From positions 16,362,809-16,426,808 of the forward strand of contig OX439010.1 of NCBI GenBank assembly GCA_949316495.1: DNA of 64,000 nt, written 5' to 3'. The DNA is from Amphiduros pacificus (lineage: Eukaryota; Annelida; Polychaeta; Phyllodocida; Hesionidae). A program made the position numbers and the translations under genes. A model generated the notes under the pieces. It was not told the DNA's origin. It saw nothing but the letters and a program-made list of their open reading frames with translations, and made no database searches. Positions 58,066 to 64,000 of the stretch are shown here, piece by piece (positions within the stretch are counted from its first letter, which is position 1; each line of letters opens with the position of its first letter).

Positions 58066-61000
58066 TATCTAATGTGACCACACCTTTAACCAATGGCAGT
58101 GTGACCTTATTTGATCATGTTAATGTTCACATGAGATAAGTCACAATGTGTGAATATATTGATGTAAGAAGTCATGATATATGAATATGCATATCTGACT
58201 CACCTGAATACATCTGTACCCATCATAACCAGATAGATATGCTTTTGCACTCAAAACAGTGTTGGAACTCTGTTGAATGATGAGCTCTCAGACATTCTTA
58301 GTCATAATATAAGTTGTCACAGAATGTGAATTGTGACAGAATATAAATGTGAGTATTTTCAAGTGCAGGCCTGACTGGTGGAGGAGCATCTTAGTGATGA
58401 GAGAGACCTATGGGACAGTGGGGCATATTACACGGGCGGGCTGAGAGATCCTCGTTATTATGGCACCCAGAACGGTCATTAGCCAGGTCATTGCTCTGCC
58501 AGGTTTGCAGCAAACCACCTACCATAAGATTTACCATAATTCATGGCCGTATTTGTGTAATTATATCAAATGTGACCTCGGCATTGGATGTGCTCTGTCA
58601 CGATATAAAGCTTATTGCAAATGAGAATTTTGCAAACGACCATTACCCTTGTCATAATCGATAACTTTGTACACTAAATGAAACTCCCAAAGAAATATCG
58701 GATGTCGGATGAAGATCTTGAGGCATCTTTTGAGTGGTATTGTTCCAAATTGGTGCACCATAAAATGAAGTCTGAAAATTAAAATGTACAAGCTTCAATC
58801 ATTTCCCTGCTGTAATGTTTGTTTCATAGTTCACCCAGGTGGAAGGTAGCATATAAATATTATTTTAAGCATTTGCTCTTCACTCTTGATACTTGCTTCA
58901 TGTGAGCATTCGGAACTCAGGTTGCATTGGTTTGCCCATAACAAAGGCTGACCCTGCAGATTCTCCAAAAGCTTGACCTTGAGATGGGCTCAGAAAGGGA
59001 GTGACTATATAGATGCTGCAGACTTAAAGACTGCTAAAAATCAACTTGACAGATGCTATCCAAGGGTGAAAAGTAGACAATAAGTGCATAACAAAATACA
59101 CAAGACAGCATTTTGAAGGTCTTTTGATGCAATGTGCAAAGACAGGCATAATAATTTATCGATTGCATTGTGGTGGTGTGGAAGAGGTCAAATCAGGTGA
59201 TGTAAAAACCAAGAGATAAGCATCTACAGCACTACCCAGACACTGATTTGCAACTTTGCTGTATTTTGAGAATCTGAGAATTTGAAGTGACATTTTCATG
59301 GCCACCACATATCTGAGTGGAGGGGGGACGGGTGGCATTTAATCATACATCATTATCAGTTTCTTTCTCTTATTTTCAGAGTTCTAGAGATGCTGCAACT
59401 GAAATGATCACTTATATGGGAGAATAAGTTTTGAAAACAAATTGAATCCTGTCTGTTCTTGTTGGTGCTGACTCAGATTTGTCATTGAATATTCTCATGA
59501 TTTTATCATGAACTGGGATTGGATTTTTGTTTGGAAAATCTCATCAAGTCTTTATATACTTCAAAAGTTCATGATAATTTTCACAATTTTCAATAATTAT
59601 ACTTCTTTCTGTATATATGTCAATCTGTTAATATCAATGCATGATTGCTCATTTTTCTATAGTCCTTCCAGATTTTTAGAATTGAATATGGATAACTTAA
59701 CTAACCTGAGACTGTTCCTGACCTTAACAGGTCCATGCCAGGTAAAAAAATATTGGCGGTTTTGCATCAAGTATGGAGGACAGGAAATGAGAAAAAAAAC
59801 CTTGTGATACAAATATAATCCCAGCCTTTGTGGCCAAATGTAACGAAGAGGAATATGGATTGTTGTTAGTAGAGAAAGCTTTATGGTTGTCAATCTTTTT
59901 TAGCATAATATAAAACGCGAAGTTGGCGCTCAATAAATATGGCAAGGCTATATATTGTAAGGCTTCTGTGATGGGTGGAGAATTGGTATGGCACCTGTAG
60001 CATACATAAAAACGCTATATCGTCTGTGTTTTATGCAATATCATATGTTTAACATGGGCCAGTCACTATGTCGTGAATCATGATAGATATTAGGATATTC
60101 GAGTAAAAGAAATAAATCTGAACATGAAACATCAAGGCTTAGAAATGTGAATCTTACAAAGCGACTAGTGACCCAAACTTGGGTATGTCGATACATATAA
60201 TCTCAGACAGACAGGGTAGTGGCCAAGTCTGTCCAGTGATTCGGCAGGAAGGGGAAAATTGGCAAGTAATGGGTTTGTTTGCTTCAAAGGATTACAGGTG
60301 GAAATGGCAGACAGGCAGAGAACAGATCCTGCCTCTCCTTAGTCTCAAGAAACAAATTGTCGTCATTTCTGGCCCAGGATAGAAATTTGGAAATGTCAAG
60401 TAAAGCATAAGATGGAGTTTAAGACTAAGCATGAGTAGTAGCATGTTAAGTGCTCCTCAGATGGAGACAAATGTCCACGGGCCATGGATAATGAACGTTA
60501 GCCAGGACATAAATGCTTGTTGAATATTTGGTCTGGCAAGCATGGAAACGTGAAATATTATCCCAATATATATCTTTAAACTTAATTTTATAATGATTTT
60601 GGAAGCAAATTTAGGAAGAATATAAAAAGCTTGAATGTCTGCATGCTGCAGGTATAAGATTTAGTTCGGGAGTGTATTCCTGGCTGTGTAAAATATACAC
60701 AGAAAAAAACATAGAAAATAATATGATATATTTGTACAGTCTTATGGGTGTAAGGAAGGTTTGAGGCCCTGGATATGTTTGTGATCCATTGCAGGGTTGT
60801 CACTGGACCTGGTTGACCATGTTCCCCGCCACAGGCAAGGCCTTGCTTGTCCCCTAGCTGCTTTTTAGATGTCTTTTTTCTTGGTGTTGACTTGGCCAGT
60901 ATTTGTTATCTGGTGCTGTAAGGTTACACCCAGCCTCCCTGGCATATTTATCACTGATCTGCATTCAGGCTGGCAGGGCTAAGCTGAGAACCTACAGAGC

Positions 61001-61199
61001 CTAAGAAATCAGAAGTAGTTTGTCGCATATACAGTTGATTAGTATATTCCAGGAATAGCCTCACAGTTGATTTCAAAAGGAAAAACTTTCGAAAAAAAGA
61101 GAACTAAGGCAAAATCATATATTTTTATTCTATTATTTTTGAAAAATTATTCTATTATTTTTTTGATCATTTTAGATCCAGAAGAACTCATGATGAATG

Positions 61200-64000
61200 T
61201 AATGGTTTCACATATTGTCTATCCCAGTCACTATCATGATAGTGGTTACCCAGTGGTTGCCATGAAAGATAATGCTCATTTCAGTGGCTGTTATGGTAAC
61301 TGTCACATTAACTGTCATTACAGCTGTCATGGTTGCTGTTACAGTGACTGTCATGAAAGATGTTATGTTTGGCTGTCACATCGATAGCTATGATAGCTGA
61401 CATGGTTAGCTGTCACATTGATAGCTATGATAGCTGACATGGTTGCTGTCACATTGACTATCATGATAGCTGACATGGTGGCTGTCACATTGATAGCTAT
61501 GATAGCTGACATGGTTGGCTGTCACATTGACTATCATGATAGCTGACATGGTGGCTGTTACAGTGACTATCAAGATAGCTGACATGGTTGGCTGTCACAT
61601 CGATAGCTATGATAGCTGACATGGTGGCTGTCACATCGATAGCTATGATAGCTGACATGGTTGGCTGTCACATTGACTATCATGATAGCTGACATGGTGG
61701 CTGTCACATCGATAGCTATGATAGCTGACATGGTTGGCTGTCACATTGACTATCATGATAGCTGACATGGTGGCTGTCACATTGATAGCTATGATAGCTG
61801 ACATGGTTGGCTGTCACATTGACTATCATGATAGCTGACATGGTTGCTGTCACATCGATATCTATGATAGCTGACATGGTTGCTGTCACATCGATAGCTA
61901 TGATAGCTGACATGGTGGCTGTCACATCGATAGCTATGATAGCTGACATGGTTGGCTGTCACATTGACTATCATGATAGCTGACATGGTGGCTGTCACAT
62001 CGATAGTTATGATAGCTGACATGGTGGCTGTCACATTGACTATCATGATAGCTGACATGGTTGGCTGTCACATCGATAGCTATGATAGCTGACATGATGG
62101 CTGTCACATTGACTATCATGATAGCTGACATGGTTGGCTGTCACATTGATAGCTATGATAGCTGACATGGTTGGCTGTCACATTGACTATCATGATAGCT
62201 GACATGGTGGCTGTCACATCGATAGCTATGATAGCTGACATGGTTGCTGTCACATCGATAGCTATGATAGCTGACATGATGGCTGTCACATTGACTATCA
62301 TGATAGCTGACATGGTTGGCTGTCACATTGATAGCTATGATAGCTGACATGGTTGGCTGTCACATTGACTATCATGATAGCTGACATGGTGGCTGTCACA
62401 TCGATAGCTATGATAGCTGACATGGTTGCTGTCACATCGATATCTATGATAGCTGACATGGTGGCTGTCACATTGATAGCTATGATAGCTGACATGGTTG
62501 GCTGTCACATTGACTATCATGATAGCTGACATGGTGGCTGTTACAGTGACTATCATGATAGCTGACATGGTTGCTGTCACATCGATATCTATGATAGCTG
62601 ACATGGTTGCTGTCACATTGATAGCTATGATAGCTGACATGGTTGCTGTCACATTGATAGCTATGATAGCTGACATGGTGGCTGTCACATTGATAGCTAT
62701 GATAGTTGACATGGTTGCTGTCACATTGACTATCATGATAGCTGACATGGTGGCTGTCACATTGATATCTATGATAGCTGACATGGTGGCTGTCACATTG
62801 ATAGCTATGATAGTTGACATGGTTGCTGTCACATTGACTATCATGATAGCTGACATGGTTGCTGTCACATTGACTATCATGATAGCTGACATGATTGGCT
62901 GTCACATCGATAGCTATGATAGCTGACATGGTGGCTGTCACATCGATAGTTATGATAGCTGACTTGGTTGCTGTCACATCGATAGCTATGATAGCTGACA
63001 TGGTGGCTGTCACATTGATAGCTATGATAGCTGACATGGTGGCTGTCACATTGACTATCATGATAGCTGACATGGTGGCTGTCACATTGACTATCATGAT
63101 AGCTGACATGGTGGCTGTTACAGTGACTGTCATGATAGCTGAGATGGTGGCTGTCACATCGATAGCTATGATAGCTGAGATGGTGGCTGTCACATCGATA
63201 GCTATGATAGCTGACATGGTGGCTGTCACATTGATGGCTATGATAGCTGACATGGTGGCTGTCACATTGATAGCTATGATAGCTGACATGGTTGCTGTCA
63301 CATTGACTATCATGATAGCTGAGATGGTGGCTGTCATATTGATAGCTATGATAGCTGACATGGTGGCTGTCACATTGATAGCTATGATAGTTGACATGGT
63401 TGCTGTCACATTGACTATCATGATAGCTGACATGGTTGCTGTCACATTGACTATCATGATAGCTGACATGATTGGCTGTCACATCGATAGCTATGATAGC
63501 TGACATGGTGGCTGTCACATTGATAGCTATGATAGCTGACATGGTGGCTGTCACATTGACTATCATGATAGCTGACATGGTGGCTGTCACATTGATAGCT
63601 ATGATAGCTGACATGGTGGCTGTCACATTGACTATCATGATAGCTGACATGGTGGCTGTTACAGTGACTGTCATGATAGCTGAGATGGTGGCTGTCACAT
63701 CGATAGCTATGATAGCTGAGATGGTGGCTGTCACATCGATAGCTATGATAGCTGACATGGTGGCTGTCACATCGATAGCTATGATAGCTGACATGGTGGC
63801 TGTCACATTGATAGCTATGATAGCTGACATGGTTGCTGTCACATTGACTATCATGATAGCTGAGATGGTGGCTGTCACATTGATAGCTATGATAGCTGAC
63901 ATGGTTGCTGTCACATTGACTATCATGATAGCTGACATGGTGGCTGTCACATTGACTATCATGATAGCTGACATGGTGGCTGTTACAGTGACTATCATGA
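61200..64000. repeat. 36-37-bp minisatellite, about 72 copies, open at right edge
   Basis: Units share GATAGCTGACATGGTGGCTG followed by TCACAT and occur in two main types: TGACTATCAT and CGATAGCTATG or TGATAGCTATG. A 36-bp unit (GGTGGCTG or GGTTGCTG) and a 37-bp unit (GGTTGGCTG) are mixed before about 62500; after that almost all are 36 bp. The edge at 61200-61380 is diverged. Long frames on both strands from 62500 on follow from the 36-bp period. The array continues past the window. Confidence 0.96.

Larger units (their letters stand above)
56601..61190. other. ABHD17 intron, middle part
   Basis: No exon was recognised. It contains two short minisatellites (57579-57668 and 57990-58065) inside a locally GC-richer block, 57650-58100. 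Otherwise AT-rich. Confidence 0.55.

Noticed and set aside
57616-58139. Overlapping frames on both strands in a GC-richer patch
   Set aside because: Open on both strands because of composition and a 27-bp repeat; no conserved motif.
61716-63998. Long open frames of up to 373 codons on both strands with MSAIIAINVTAT-type repeats
   Set aside because: They follow from the 36-bp period of the minisatellite, occur on both strands at once, and have no domain or splice context.

Overview
This is a window of animal nuclear DNA, AT-rich, with intron-containing genes (GT..AG junctions, polypyrimidine-CAG acceptors) and very dense repeats. The best guess is a bivalve mollusc, judged from the tRNA-derived SINE whose tail carries GTTGAAAGTGATGTAAAACC, the mix of CR1-like and other LINEs, the abundant minisatellites, and two tandem divergent nuclear receptors with a non-standard P-box. 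The species cannot be told from the sequence alone.

Host genes, left to right. (1) The 3' half of a nuclear receptor (ligand-binding domain exons at 1058-1283, 4069-4296 and 4517-4890, + strand). (2) A complete tandem paralogue with the same ligand-domain exon boundaries and phases (six coding exons, 12329-21509, 446 aa), whose fourth intron is filled by an antisense CR1-like LINE with a nested SINE. (3) A C9orf85 homologue on the minus strand (four exons, 48781 down to 44169, 241 aa, four CxxC motifs). (4) The first coding exon of an ABHD17-type depalmitoylase (49414-50060, + strand). Genes 3 and 4 are divergent and share a roughly 630-bp promoter with a perfect CRE. No later ABHD17 exon was recognised in the remaining 13.9 kb.

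Repeats and mobile DNA dominate. 21766-34683 is one giant foldback element: inverted arms made of about 45 tandem units of about 172 bp, near-perfect termini, a near-duplicated target of 9/10 bp, a SINE head at the fold centre, and a 5'-truncated LINE (28680-32805, target duplication TATAAT) in the right arm. A diverged arm of the same family lies at 34917-35510. 38275-40405 is a 2.1-kb element with about 435-bp inverted arms and a THAP zinc-finger remnant; its subterminal motifs recur in a nested foldback cluster in intron 3 of the C9orf85 homologue. A 544-bp insertion with a 12-bp target duplication (47399-47942) carries a well-formed hammerhead ribozyme on the minus strand. An array of hairpins with a conserved six-base loop and changing stems lies at 19048-19556. 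Minisatellites occur in introns and flanks at 1-938, 1525-2960, 4925-5828, 6795-8590, 12503-12765, 13385-13885, 55640-56600 and 61200-64000.

The most promising items are the foldback element with its tandem p53-like sites, the hammerhead insertion, the constant-loop hairpin array, the SGNH-like plus KH LINE protein, the LINE whose ORF1 and ORF2 share a frame across one UAG, and the tandem nuclear receptors.
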